Assembly: GCA_900128395.1 (NCBI GenBank)
Contig: LT649289.1
Span: 1 to 45,160, forward strand
Direction: 5' to 3'
Source of the DNA: Stramenopiles sp. TOSAG23-2
Lineage: Eukaryota; Sar
Length of the DNA: 45,160 bases
In this document: positions 19,356 to 28,533 of the stretch, one piece after another
How the letters are laid out: the number at the start of each line of letters is the position of its first letter
Numbering within the stretch: position 1 is the stretch's first letter
Made by a program: the position numbers and the translations under genes
Notes under the pieces: model-generated
The model's input: the letters and a program-made list of their open reading frames with translations, nothing else
Told to the model about the DNA's origin: nothing
Databases searched by the model: none

Positions 19356-20978
19356 ATGTCAGCAATTACCAGTTCAAATAATAATAATAATAATAATAAC
19401 GACAACACAAATAACGTCCCATTTGCGTGTGGAACAACAGCAGAAGGTGAAAAAAACGACAATGTTGACATGTTAAGCAATCTGATAAACAATGTATCAC
19501 TAGGTGCAAAATTACATAATTTAAATTTTCAAATGCATCAAGAATCACGAAATCGTTTAGTTGAACGTTTTAAAACAGATGCGACGGTACCCGCAGGTTC
19601 AGTTATTTTAATGCAAGGTGGATGCAGTGAGACACGACATGAAACGGACCACGAAAAATTGTTTCGCCAAGAAAGCAGTTTTAATTATTTATTTGGTGTC
19701 AAAGAACCAGATTGTTATGCCTCGATTGATGTTGACTCTGGAAAAACCACGTTGTACGTACCAAGATTACCAGAAGACTATGCTATATGGATGGGTGAAA
19801 TTAAACCACCATCTTTTTATTTAAATCATTATCAAGTAGATGAATGTTTATTTGTTGATGAATTAAAAGATGATTTATTGAAAAAAGCAAAGTTATTGTA
19901 TTTATCACGTGGTTACAATACAGACAGTGGGAACTATGCAACTCCTGCTACGTTTGATGGAATCGATGAATTTCAATCCAATACGGATAAATTATATTAC
20001 GACATTGTTGAATGTCGTGTTATAAAATCAGAGAAAGAATTGGAATTATTACGTTATATTAATGACATTGCAAGTGATGCACATTTAGAAGTGATGAGAC
20101 GTGCAAGGCCTGGTATGCAAGAATTTCAATTAGAAAGTTTATTTAAACATTATTGCTATTTCTCTGGTGGTTGTCGTATGGATGCATATACTGCCATTGT
20201 TGGTTGTGGATGCAATAGTGCTACATTACATTACGGCCATGCAGGTGCACCAAATGATTTTGTAATAAAAGATGCAGATATGTGTTTATTAGATATGGGT
20301 ACGGAATACCATTGCTACACGTCGGATATTACATGTTCCTTTCCTGCTGATGGTAAATTTAGTGCAGATCAAAAAGCTATATTCGAAGCCGTTCAAGCAG
20401 CTCAAGAACATGTTATGAGTGCAATGAAACCTGGCGTGAATATGATGGATATGCATATATTATCTTATCGCGTAATATGTGAACATTTAGAACGTATTGG
20501 CATATTACGAAATGGTAATATTGATTTATACATGGAAAAGAATTTAGCTGGATATTTCATGCCACATGGTTTAGGACATTTTTTAGGATTGGATACGCAT
20601 GATGTTGGGGGAATACCAAAGGATCTAGTAGATAAACGACCGAAAGAACTTGGATATAAGAGTTTGCGTTGTTTACGTGTATTGGAAAAAGGGATGGTAC
20701 TCACAGTCGAACCGGGTGTTTATTTTGTGGATATTTTAATGAATAAATTATTAAATAATGAAAATGATTTATTGCAATATATTAATCCAGATGTATTAAA
20801 ACGTTTTCGTGGTTTTGGTGGTGTAAGACTTGAAGATGATGTTATTATAACGGAGGATGGATGTGAAAATATGACAAATTGTCCAAGAACAGTGGAAGAT
20901 GTTGAAAAAGTTATGAATGGAACGATTACGGAACGTGGTCAATTGAAAAAATTATTTTATCGATTATCAAAATATTGA
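19356..20978 (+). CDS. PEPD: Xaa-Pro dipeptidase (prolidase), M24 family
   Basis: 540-residue cytosolic metallopeptidase that cleaves dipeptides with C-terminal proline. I start at the Met at 19356 (MSAITSS) in an aaag-ATG context. After a ~50-residue Asn-rich extension come the prolidase N-domain (FNYLFGVKEPDCYA) and the pita-bread catalytic domain. All five metal ligands are visible: Asp313 and Asp324 (LLDMGTEY, SDITCSFP), His408 (PHGLGHFLGLDTHDVGG), Glu452 (LTVEPGVYF) and Glu493 (GGVRLEDDV). Their spacing (11, 84, 44, 41) is nearly that of human prolidase. There is no intron. The gene ends about 115 bases before an assembly gap. Confidence 0.95.
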   Translation: MSAITSSNNNNNNNNDNTNNVPFACGTTAEGEKNDNVDMLSNLINNVSLGAKLHNLNFQMHQESRNRLVERFKTDATVPAGSVILMQGGCSETRHETDHEKLFRQESSFNYLFGVKEPDCYASIDVDSGKTTLYVPRLPEDYAIWMGEIKPPSFYLNHYQVDECLFVDELKDDLLKKAKLLYLSRGYNTDSGNYATPATFDGIDEFQSNTDKLYYDIVECRVIKSEKELELLRYINDIASDAHLEVMRRARPGMQEFQLESLFKHYCYFSGGCRMDAYTAIVGCGCNSATLHYGHAGAPNDFVIKDADMCLLDMGTEYHCYTSDITCSFPADGKFSADQKAIFEAVQAAQEHVMSAMKPGVNMMDMHILSYRVICEHLERIGILRNGNIDLYMEKNLAGYFMPHGLGHFLGLDTHDVGGIPKDLVDKRPKELGYKSLRCLRVLEKGMVLTVEPGVYFVDILMNKLLNNENDLLQYINPDVLKRFRGFGGVRLEDDVIITEDGCENMTNCPRTVEDVEKVMNGTITERGQLKKLFYRLSKY

Positions 20979-20993
20979 ACGTGTAAAAAAGGA

Positions 20994-21205
20994 GAGAAGA
21001 AGGGAAGAAAAAGAAAGAAAAGGGGAGTGTGTGTGTGTGTGTGTGTGTAAATATTTAATTCGTACCCCTGTGAGTGTCATCTTCGCAAGAGTNNNNNNNN
21101 NNNNNNGAGAAGAAGGGAAGAAAAAGAAAGAAAAGGGGAGTGTGTGTGTGTGTGTGTGTGTAAATATTTAATTCGTACCCCTGTGAGTGTCATCTTCGCA
21201 AGAGT
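20994..21205. repeat. Identical 99-bp sequences flanking an N gap
   Basis: 20994-21092 and 21107-21205 are identical, including a (GT)11 microsatellite, and are separated only by Ns. This pattern is expected when two contigs with overlapping ends are scaffolded without merging. Confidence 0.95.
21093..21106. other. Assembly gap (14 N)
   Basis: Fourteen unresolved bases. The identical flanks suggest that the true gap is zero or negative. Confidence 0.99.
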
Positions 21206-21544
21206 GTAAGAATGAGATATAAATGTACGAGGTGTAGTTTAGGTAGAGCGAGAATACTCAACAGAGAGACTTTTGCTGTTTAAAAAATTTAAAATTTTTT
21301 TATAAAATTTAATACGAACCCCGTACGTAAAATAAAATTTTAGATTTTTTTCTACTTTTTTGTTGATCTTCCTCGCAATAATATTGACATGTGTGGTTGA
21401 AATTTCGTTGTTAATGTACAATTTAAGGGAAAGGAGCGTTTCCAATTATCAATCGCTAAAATGTCTTCCCTATTTTTTTCACTTTTATATTATTACATTA
21501 TTGCATTGACATATGACACAAACAGGTCACACATTTTTACTTTC

Positions 21545-21843
21545 TCATGCACGTTGATATAAATAATTATAGAACCCAACCAATCCTCTACCAGTGGAAC
21601 AATCAATTTCTAAAATTGGTATAGATGATGTTGCGTCTAATTTTGATCGCAATTCCTCTTCTGACATTGCATTTATTTGATCTTTTTTATCAACATAATT
21701 TCATAATTAAATGAATCAGTCGGATCGAATATTGGATTTGCATTTCTCAATCTCATTTTATATAATAATGATGTTTTCCCTGATGATTCACTGCCAAGGA
21801 AGACGACATTTAATTTCTTTTTTTTCGTATTATTACATCCCAT
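21545..21843 (-). pseudogene. Arf-like small GTPase pseudogene with internal deletion
   Basis: Read on the minus strand, an ATG at 21843 opens a 56-codon frame: an MGCNNT acylation-type start, a Lys run, then VVFLGSESSGKTSLLYKM, a clear P-loop (GxxxxGKT/S), and a switch-I-like PTDSFNYE, ending at TAA (21673-21675). From about 21700 a different frame takes over and encodes DKKDQINAMSEEELRSKL, the Arf-family NKxD region (here DKKD), then SSIPILEIDCSTGRGLVGFY and a stop at 21545-21547. The ~70 residues that should lie between, including the switch II DxxGQ motif, are missing, and the join changes frame. It cannot encode a working GTPase unless the assembly is wrong here; it sits about 450 bases from a gap. 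Confidence 0.75.
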
Positions 21844-22504
21844 TTTTTTTTTTAATTTGTTTTTTTTCTTCCTCTTCTCTCTATTGGATATATAATAAAT
21901 AAAATATTATATACTACAACACAATAATTTTTACATACACATAGAATAAAATAAAAAAACGATAAACAATGATACACGTTCTCAATTAATAATGCTTGTG
22001 TTGCTTATTTAAAACACACACACATATATATATATATACACACACAATCTGTCGTCTCTCTATCTATTCCACTTTGCACATTAGAGCTTGTCTAGAAGAA
22101 TATAAATAAAATGTACATATTCATGGGGATATATACATGTATATTTTTTATGAAGAAAAACCTTATACTGTGGGAAGAATTTTTATGACAAAAAAAAATA
22201 TGTGCATGCCAGCATGATGTTATTAGTATGCTATCTGGCCCAGCTGGCTATCACAAGGGGTGTTCATTTTCTAAAATGGCACATGAGTTGTTATGTCCAA
22301 ATAAATTACCATAATGTCATTTTTATACTCTATTTTCATAAATATTAACAAATTTCCGCCAAAATGTTCCTACTATCGTCGTCTACGAGTTATGAGTTAT
22401 GAGTCCATTATCCATTATCCATTATTAGAATTATGAATTACCACCGGTGGTACTCTATTTTATGGAAATAGCTTGAATGATGACTATAATATGAATTAGA
22501 ATGA
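21844..22504. other. AT-rich intergenic region
   Basis: No gene. It contains CA/TA microsatellites (22014-22046), T-rich tracts and short duplications such as GAGTTATGAGTTATGAG and CCATTATCCATTATCCATTATT near 22385-22425. An upstream exon of the following coiled-coil gene could lie here, but I find no convincing donor. Confidence 0.55.
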
Positions 22505-23119
22505 GTTTGTGCTAGAATATCGGTTAAAATAAGGTTAAACGCCAATAATAATAATAATAACAATAACAATATTGTTAATAGTCCTAATCGAAAAACAAAT
22601 GATGCATATTTGAAAATAACAATACAAAATTTAAAAGATGAATTAGATGCTACGTTACGGGATAAAATACGTGCAGAACAAGGTTTTAAACAGGCTATGA
22701 AATTATGTAATATTCGTAATAAAGAATTAAAGAAAATTAAACATTTAGTTGATGCAGTTGCAAAAGAATTGCCAGCTCATAACAACAATACTGGCAATAT
22801 GATGAATTTTAGGAACAATAATAACAATACGATGCAATATCATCACAATAATAATAATACTAATCATATGATACAATTTGATCATCATGCAAATCCTATT
22901 GCCAGCACTACTGCGATTACACCAACAAGGACACATCCTAGTAAGGAAACAACACCATCAATGCAACGACAAGGGGAGCCACGAAATGAAAGATTTAAAT
23001 CACCAAAAGAAGTAGAAAAACGCAATCAACGACAAAAAGTTGAACGACGAAATATGCAAATTTTAAGACGGCGTTCATTGATTGGTAGTGGAAAAGGAAA
23101 TCGTTTACCAAATTTATAA
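22505..23119 (+). pseudogene. 5-prime-incomplete coiled-coil gene
   Basis: An open frame runs from just after a TGA (22502-22504) to a TAA at 23117-23119, but it has no Met until well inside the helical region. It begins with an Asn-rich stretch encoded by AAT repeats, then a charged helix (ITIQNLKDELDATLRDKIRA, continuing to about 22770) likely to form a coiled coil, an Asn/His-rich linker and a basic C-terminus rich in Arg/Lys/Gln. The missing start means either an unrecognised upstream exon (AG acceptor candidates at 22515 and 22533) or loss of the 5-prime end. Codon usage looks normal for the region. Family unknown. Confidence 0.5.
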
Positions 23120-23491
23120 ATATCATATAAATTTACGTTCGTATATATATATATGAATTCGAAATCTACTATCCGTAGAACAAGTTGTATAGAGTATATA
23201 TAAAAATAACCTTTTTATGCCCTTCTAAAATTGTTTTTTTTTTTACATCTCCTATATATTAAACTAACATATGGTAGTCTACTAAGCACATCACCAGATA
23301 AAATTACAAAATGTATTTTTATTCTAATAATAAATATATATATATATATTTATGTGCATATCGAATGAGATGCAGTATCCATATATAGAAAAGAAGCTTA
23401 TATATAAAACAAAGTTTACATACATTTTTCTTCAAATAAAGACAAGTTATATACATATTAACGTCTAGTACAAAACAAACATAAGGAAAAT
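23120..23491. other. Intergenic spacer
   Basis: AT-rich with a TA repeat near 23334-23350; probably the 3-prime UTR of the coiled-coil gene and the promoter of the NHL gene. No other feature seen. Confidence 0.65.
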
Positions 23492-24637
23492 ATGAAACAA
23501 TCTACAATGAAATATTCTTTTAATATTTTTTTTTTAATATTATCGTTTTTTTTTATTTTAATTATTTTTACAAATGCAGGTGAAACAGCGAGTTTAAAGC
23601 TTTCCCCTGGATGGCCAAGTGACTTAAATAAGTTTGATGTTGGTAATTTCACTTCAACGGCTGTAGGATTTCCAAACGACTCGTTGAATGAAAAACTGGT
23701 ATTTATTGCACAGCGAAAGAAAAATGCATATAAAGATTGTATATTAGCTTTTGATCCAAATGAAGGAAAATTTATTAAATCATTTGGTAGTAGTGCTAAA
23801 ATCAGTTCCCCACACGGGACATATTTTGATAGTGCAAGAAACTCATTATGGGTTGCAGATATTGAGCGCCACACAGTTTTGCAAATGTTGGGTTCAAATG
23901 GTGATGTATTGAAAGAGTTTGGAACTAGCGGTGTAGCAGGGAAAGGCGTTCACCCAACATTGCAATTTGGCAGCGTAGCTGATGTAGCAGTGGATGACTT
24001 GGGAAATATCTACATTACAGATGGAGATGGTAAGTATATAAAAAAAGTTGATGTATTATCTATTTAAATGTACTGTATATAGATATCCCCACGACAATAA
24101 ATATCATCCTCCTCGCTAACACCATATTATCACTTCTTCATACGTGTGATACACAATCTATTCATAGGTGGTATTAATAATCGTTTTGTGAAACTGAATA
24201 AAACATATGGAGTTGAATGGGTAATGGATCATAATTTTGGCAGCCCACATTCAATTGCATGGGAACGTACTCGTAATTATATTTGGGTAGCTGACCGAAG
24301 TAACAATAGGACACAAACATTTGATGCAAAAACAGGTGAATGGATAATGGACTTTACATGTTTTCGGGATATTGATCCTAGTTCACCTGATCCAATTTCA
24401 CCATGGGGGATACGTATTGATGAAAAGAATCAAGAATTAATCATGGCTGCCAATACTATGAGCGGCACACATGGCCATTTATTACGTTTACCGTTAGATA
24501 AATGCGAAATTTTACAAGATATTAATATTTGTAGTTTATGCAAGCCTCATGAATTAAGTATTGATGAAGAAAATGGTAATGTTTTCTTAGCAAATATTGG
24601 AACTCCTAGCTCCCTAATGAAATTTGAGAGAGTTTGA
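23492..24637 (+). CDS. Secreted NHL-repeat beta-propeller protein, two exons
   Basis: Exon 1 (23492-24029) and exon 2 (24168-24637) join in phase 1 to give 335 residues. The N-terminus is a strong signal peptide: MKQSTMKYS followed by ~20 hydrophobic residues ending FTNA, so the product is probably secreted or lumenal. The rest reads as NHL-type propeller blades: FDPNEGKFIKSFGSS, NSLWVADIERHTVLQMLGSN, IYITDGDGGINNRFVKLN (across the splice), NYIWVADRSNNRTQTFD and GNVFLANIG. The overall layout resembles the propeller of peptidyl-glycine alpha-amidating lyase and related NHL proteins, but I cannot confirm the catalytic Arg/Tyr set, so no enzyme activity is assigned. A Cys-containing stretch (KCEILQDINICSLCKPHELS) may form disulphides. 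Confidence 0.82.
24030..24167 (+). other. Intron of the NHL gene
   Basis: 138 bp, GTAAGT...TTCATAG, phase 1. The CTAAC branch candidate lies 48 nt before the acceptor. Splicing restores the blade sequence ITDGDGGINNRF. Confidence 0.88.
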
Positions 24638-24899
24638 GAGAGTGTAAAAAAACAAGTGTATAGTCTACACGTATTACACACGTATTACACGCACGCATTA
24701 AGCATTAATTAAAATGTTTTTTTTTTATTTTTAATATTTTTATCTCTAGAGTGGAATTTTCAAAAGATTAAACCGTCCACAAAACTACAAAAAAACGTTT
24801 TGTGGGTGTGTCGGTATACGTGTCCTTTAATATATAAAAAGATAATTTAAATCATATTTCAAAATCAGTAATTTTAAATATCACACGTTCTATATTTAT

Positions 24900-26264
24900 T
24901 TAATATTCTTCCATATCTTCATCTTCACCTTCACCTTCTGCGGTTTCTACAGCTACTTCATGGTAATCTTTTTCCAAAGCTGCTAAATCTTCACGAGCCT
25001 CGGAGAATTCACCTTCTTCCATACCTTCACCAACATACCAATGTACAAATGCCCGTTTGGAGTACATCAAATCGAACTTATGGTCAAGACGTCCAGAAAT
25101 TTCACCAATAGCAGTTGTGTTGGAAATCATCAAAAGTGCACGTTGTACTTTTGCTAAATCACCACCTGGTACAACGGTTGGAGGCTGATTATTAATGGAA
25201 ACTTTGAATGCTGTTGGGCACCAGTCTACGAATTGGATGGTACGTTTGGATTTTACAGCAGCAATGGAACTGTTAACATCTTTTGGTACAACATCACCAC
25301 GGTACATCAAAACGCATGCCATGTATTTACCATGACGTGGGTCGCATTTAACCATCATTGTTGATGGTTCGAATACAGCACTAGTAATTTCACTCACGGA
25401 CAATTGTTCATGGTACGCTTTCTCTGCAGCGATGATTGGAGCATATGAACACAATGGGAAACTAATACGTGGGTATGGTACCAAGTTAGTTTGGAAAGCA
25501 GTCATATCAACATTAATTTGACCGTCGAAACGCAACGAAGCGGTGATACTTGAGATAATTTGGGAAACTAAACGATTCAAGTTGGTGTATGTTGGACGCT
25601 CGATATCTAATGCACGACGACAGATGTCATACAAAGCTTCATTATCAACCATGAAAGCAACATCGGAGTGTTCAAGCATACTATGGGATGTCAATACAGC
25701 ATTGTATGGTTCTACAACAGCTGTGGAGCATTGTGGGGATGGGTATACACTGAACAAAATTTTTGCTTTACGGCCATAATCTACAGATAAACGTTCCAAT
25801 AATAAGGAAGCGAAACCACCACCTGTACCACCACCGAAAGCATGGAAAACCATAAATCCCTGTAAACCGGTACATTGATCTGCGCCTTTACGTAATCTGT
25901 CTAATACAAGATCAACAACTTCTTTACCTACGGTGTAATGACCACGAGCATAGTTATTTGCTGCATCTTCTTTACCTGAGATCAATTGTTCTGGATGGAA
26001 AAGTGATCTGTATGTACCGGAGCGAACTTCATCGATAACAGTTGGTTCCAAATCAAGGAATACACAACGTGGTACATATTTACCTGCACCAGTTTCAGTG
26101 AAGAAAGTACCAAAACTATCATCGTCACTGTAGTTATCATCACCTCCAGATGATGGTTTTTGACCATTTGGCTGGATACCGTGTTCTAGACAGAAAAGTT
26201 CCCAACAAGCATTACCTAATTGACAACCAGCTTGACCTAAGTGGATTAAGATACATTCACGCAT
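24900..26264 (-). CDS. TUBA: Divergent alpha-tubulin
   Basis: 454-residue, single-exon alpha-tubulin, starting MREC and ending EEY with the terminal Tyr used in the tyrosination cycle. Most of the protein aligns readily with standard alpha-tubulin ([50 protein letters not shown]). Three important positions are changed. The residue equivalent to catalytic Glu254 is Ala256 ([13 protein letters not shown]; codon GCT). The glycine loop is GGGTGGG (144-150) rather than GGGTGSG. The H1-S2 loop lacks the acetylated Lys40 and has an acidic DDNYSDDDS insert (+2 residues overall). The middle of the protein also differs ([23 protein letters not shown]). The frame is intact and conserved elsewhere, so it looks functional rather than decayed, perhaps as a specialised isotype. 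Confidence 0.95.
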   Translation of the reverse strand: MRECILIHLGQAGCQLGNACWELFCLEHGIQPNGQKPSSGGDDNYSDDDSFGTFFTETGAGKYVPRCVFLDLEPTVIDEVRSGTYRSLFHPEQLISGKEDAANNYARGHYTVGKEVVDLVLDRLRKGADQCTGLQGFMVFHAFGGGTGGGFASLLLERLSVDYGRKAKILFSVYPSPQCSTAVVEPYNAVLTSHSMLEHSDVAFMVDNEALYDICRRALDIERPTYTNLNRLVSQIISSITASLRFDGQINVDMTAFQTNLVPYPRISFPLCSYAPIIAAEKAYHEQLSVSEITSAVFEPSTMMVKCDPRHGKYMACVLMYRGDVVPKDVNSSIAAVKSKRTIQFVDWCPTAFKVSINNQPPTVVPGGDLAKVQRALLMISNTTAIGEISGRLDHKFDLMYSKRAFVHWYVGEGMEEGEFSEAREDLAALEKDYHEVAVETAEGEGEDEDMEEY

Positions 26265-27112
26265 ATTTATATAGTTTTGTTTTTGTTTTGTGTTTTATTA
26301 ATTGTTATGGATTATTCACACGATTTTTTTTTCGTTTTTTTTTTTTTTTCGTTTCTTTATATATTTGTAAAGATACGTGGCAAAGGGAATCTGTGCGCAT
26401 CTGCGCATATATATATATTCTATGGGTTTGATGTGTCTTTCCCCATTGAATTTATGAGTATCCTGTCATAATTATTGGTGTATAACATTAAATTTAATAT
26501 CGTAATAATATAAAAAGTCTGTAAGTTAAATTACTAATATTTTGACAGGATACTCTAGACTTTCGATAGAAAACTTGCAAAGTCACTTGCATGTCCAACT
26601 TTACAACTTTACAAGAATATGCAGTACACAGCATAGTAAACGTACTCAAAATTTTTAAAATCGTATTTTTTTTTTTGAAATTTAACACTGTTTACTATTG
26701 GATTTAGAAACTTGACCGTTCAACTGAAAATTGTAGATAGTAATGCTATTTATATGGTAATTTTATTCGGTTTAGGCAGAACAACAAAAAACACTCAGTC
26801 AAAAAGTCTGCAACTTTACAATAGAAATAGCATGCAAAAATTCTGGCAGAAACTAAAACAAAAGCAATTTTCAATTTTGATGTTGATGGAAATTAAAAAG
26901 AAGAGCATAAAAAAAATTGCTGATTAAATTTAACGATTATATTTCGTCCCTATCATATCCCCTTTACACTACTACAGCATATACCCGTGGTGTGTATCCG
27001 AATCTTTCACATCTGTAGTGGTACATAGCATACTATGCAATACATAGTCATATTTCATGCTATTTTAAATTTTCAAAAGGCTGTAGTATTGCAATAATTA
27101 CAAGGTTCGCCA
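26265..27112. other. AT-rich gene-poor region upstream of tubulin
   Basis: Contains a poly-T/TTC-rich tract near 26322-26362, a TA repeat near 26406-26420, an inverted repeat (26456-26555), and low-complexity open frames (26494-26688 minus, 26712-26927 plus) with no recognisable domain. It should include the tubulin promoter next to 26264. No gene is supported. Confidence 0.6.
26456..26555. repeat. Inverted repeat with 13-bp perfect arms
   Basis: GAGTATCCTGTCA at 26456-26468 and its exact complement TGACAGGATACTC at 26543-26555, with partly complementary AT-rich sequence inside. Could be a relic of a small inverted-repeat element. Confidence 0.75.
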
Positions 27113-27289
27113 ATGATTTTGCTTCCCAGTAGCGTTTCTTTTTATGATAGTAGGTTTAGTACGTCAATAGCTACTAATACTACTCTCAATGCTATGTCTA
27201 TGGTAGAACGAATTCACCAAAATACAAAAGAAATTTCAATTCAGGAAAAAAATGCGGATATTTTTCTTCCAAATTCGTACTTGGTATAG
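27113..27289 (+). other. 58-codon ORF of uncertain status
   Basis: ATG to TAG, 58 residues, with a more even amino-acid mix than neighbouring shadow frames (LPSSVSFYDSRFSTSIATNT, then MVERIHQN). It could be a small gene, an exon or a relic. No domain is recognised and nothing nearby supports it. Confidence 0.2.
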
Positions 27290-27515
27290 TCTAATTATTA
27301 GAATAAAAATAATAATTTTTTTATTTTTTTTGAATAATAGCAGCAATATATAACATTTTTATGGCTCTTTATACACACACATTTACATTATTTATATATC
27401 TTTACGACAAATGCAGATGTACAAGATGTAAGAAGATATACAATATTGATCTGTCAAAAGGAATAATGAGAATGACACATGATTTGCATATATTGTAGAC
27501 ATATATGTAATATAT

Positions 27516-27607
27516 AAAAGATGGAAACAAATATTGTTAACCCAATGCATGCAAAGCAACGATCCAAAAAACAAAAGATGGAAACAAATATTGTTAACCC
27601 AATGCAT
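27516..27607. repeat. Two 35-bp direct repeats, 57-bp offset
   Basis: 27516-27550 and 27573-27607 are identical, containing AAAAGATGGAAACAAATATT and TGTTAACCCAATGCAT; the spacer is 22 bp. Confidence 0.95.
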
Positions 27608-27618
27608 AAGCTGAAAAA

Positions 27619-27822
27619 ATGGAAGAAGAAGGACAATTATATGAAGAAGATGGGAGTTGTTTAGTACGATTGTGCAGGTGTTGCTGCACTGACATATTAT
27701 CAGATGAGGAGGAGGAAAAGGGAAAAAAAGTAAATGTCAAAAATGAAAGAGGTGTGAAGAAGACGAAAATGTTAAAAAGTGTAAATAGCTGGATCACTTT
27801 GCCAATTGTTGAATCGAAGTAA
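27619..27822 (+). CDS. Possible small acidic/basic protein
   Basis: 67-codon ORF starting at ATG right after an A-run. It has an acidic N-terminus, a Cys cluster (CRCCCTD), an acidic patch (SDEEEEKGKK) and a basic C-terminal part. It might be a real small gene or a first exon, but the complementary strand is also open and nothing else supports it. Confidence 0.22.
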   Translation: MEEEGQLYEEDGSCLVRLCRCCCTDILSDEEEEKGKKVNVKNERGVKKTKMLKSVNSWITLPIVESK

Positions 27823-28533
27823 AATACGTCGTAAAAATAAGAAAATGCTGCTGGAGATTTTGTTGACGCAATTTGATTATTGAGATGTTTGTGAAATTTT
27901 AAAGGCTCCCATGACAACTCCTACTTTGAAAAATACTATATTCCACTCCTTACCACATATATAAAGCTAAAGAGCATTGGCATTTGCACTTATAAACAAT
28001 ATATATCCTTATCAAGCAAAAGGTCTTTGGATATGTACTCGCTGTAACATATGTTATAATAGCTAAAATAGCTACCATTCTTCGTTCTTTTAAAAAATTA
28101 TCAACAATTATTTTAATTTACATTTTTAAAAATTTTTAGCATTGGAATAGCATTATAATATATAGTTGGCAAACTATGTTCCGAAATTTATCCAAATAAG
28201 ATACGAATAAGATAATATTTTGTATCATTTATGAAGGAATAATTTCGTTCGTCGTGCGTTCTTCCGCTTGATTTCGGTCAGAATCTCTAATAACGGCATC
28301 ATCATCATCATTTTTTTTTTATTATTTTTTTTTTTTATTTTTTATTTAAAAATTATTTGAAAAAACTAAAAATATACATATTGCATCACACATAGCTTCG
28401 AAAGGAAATACATTGTGTATGTATATAAAAGTATTGATTGGTTGTATTATTCCATTTTGTGTGTGTGTGTGTGTGTGCCCGTGTATATTTTTTTTCTTGA
28501 TTATTGTCGTTGAAGTTTCATACGTGGAAAAAG

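Larger units (their letters stand above)
20979..21544. other. Intergenic region with assembly gap
   Basis: Holds the 3-prime end of prolidase, the gap and its flanking identical repeats, then AT-rich DNA with no gene up to the Arf-like pseudogene. Confidence 0.7.
27290..28533. other. Gene-poor region
   Basis: Contains the 35-bp direct repeats (27516-27607), a 67-codon ORF (27619-27822), poly-T tracts near 28310-28345, and a GT repeat (about 28460-28476) shortly before the next gene. Otherwise no gene or RNA is recognised. Confidence 0.55.

Noticed and set aside
21711-21902. 63-codon plus-strand ORF
   Set aside because: It is the complement of the Arf-like GTPase remnant, which carries the P-loop on the minus strand.
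27594-27917. 107-codon minus-strand ORF
   Set aside because: Phe/Ser-rich composition typical of the complement of an acidic/basic stretch; the plus-strand 67-codon ORF is a slightly better but still weak candidate.
28231-28316. Short minus-strand frame with an Asp run
   Set aside because: About 25 codons next to poly-T; the Asp run comes from a CAT microsatellite, and there is not enough sequence to support a gene.
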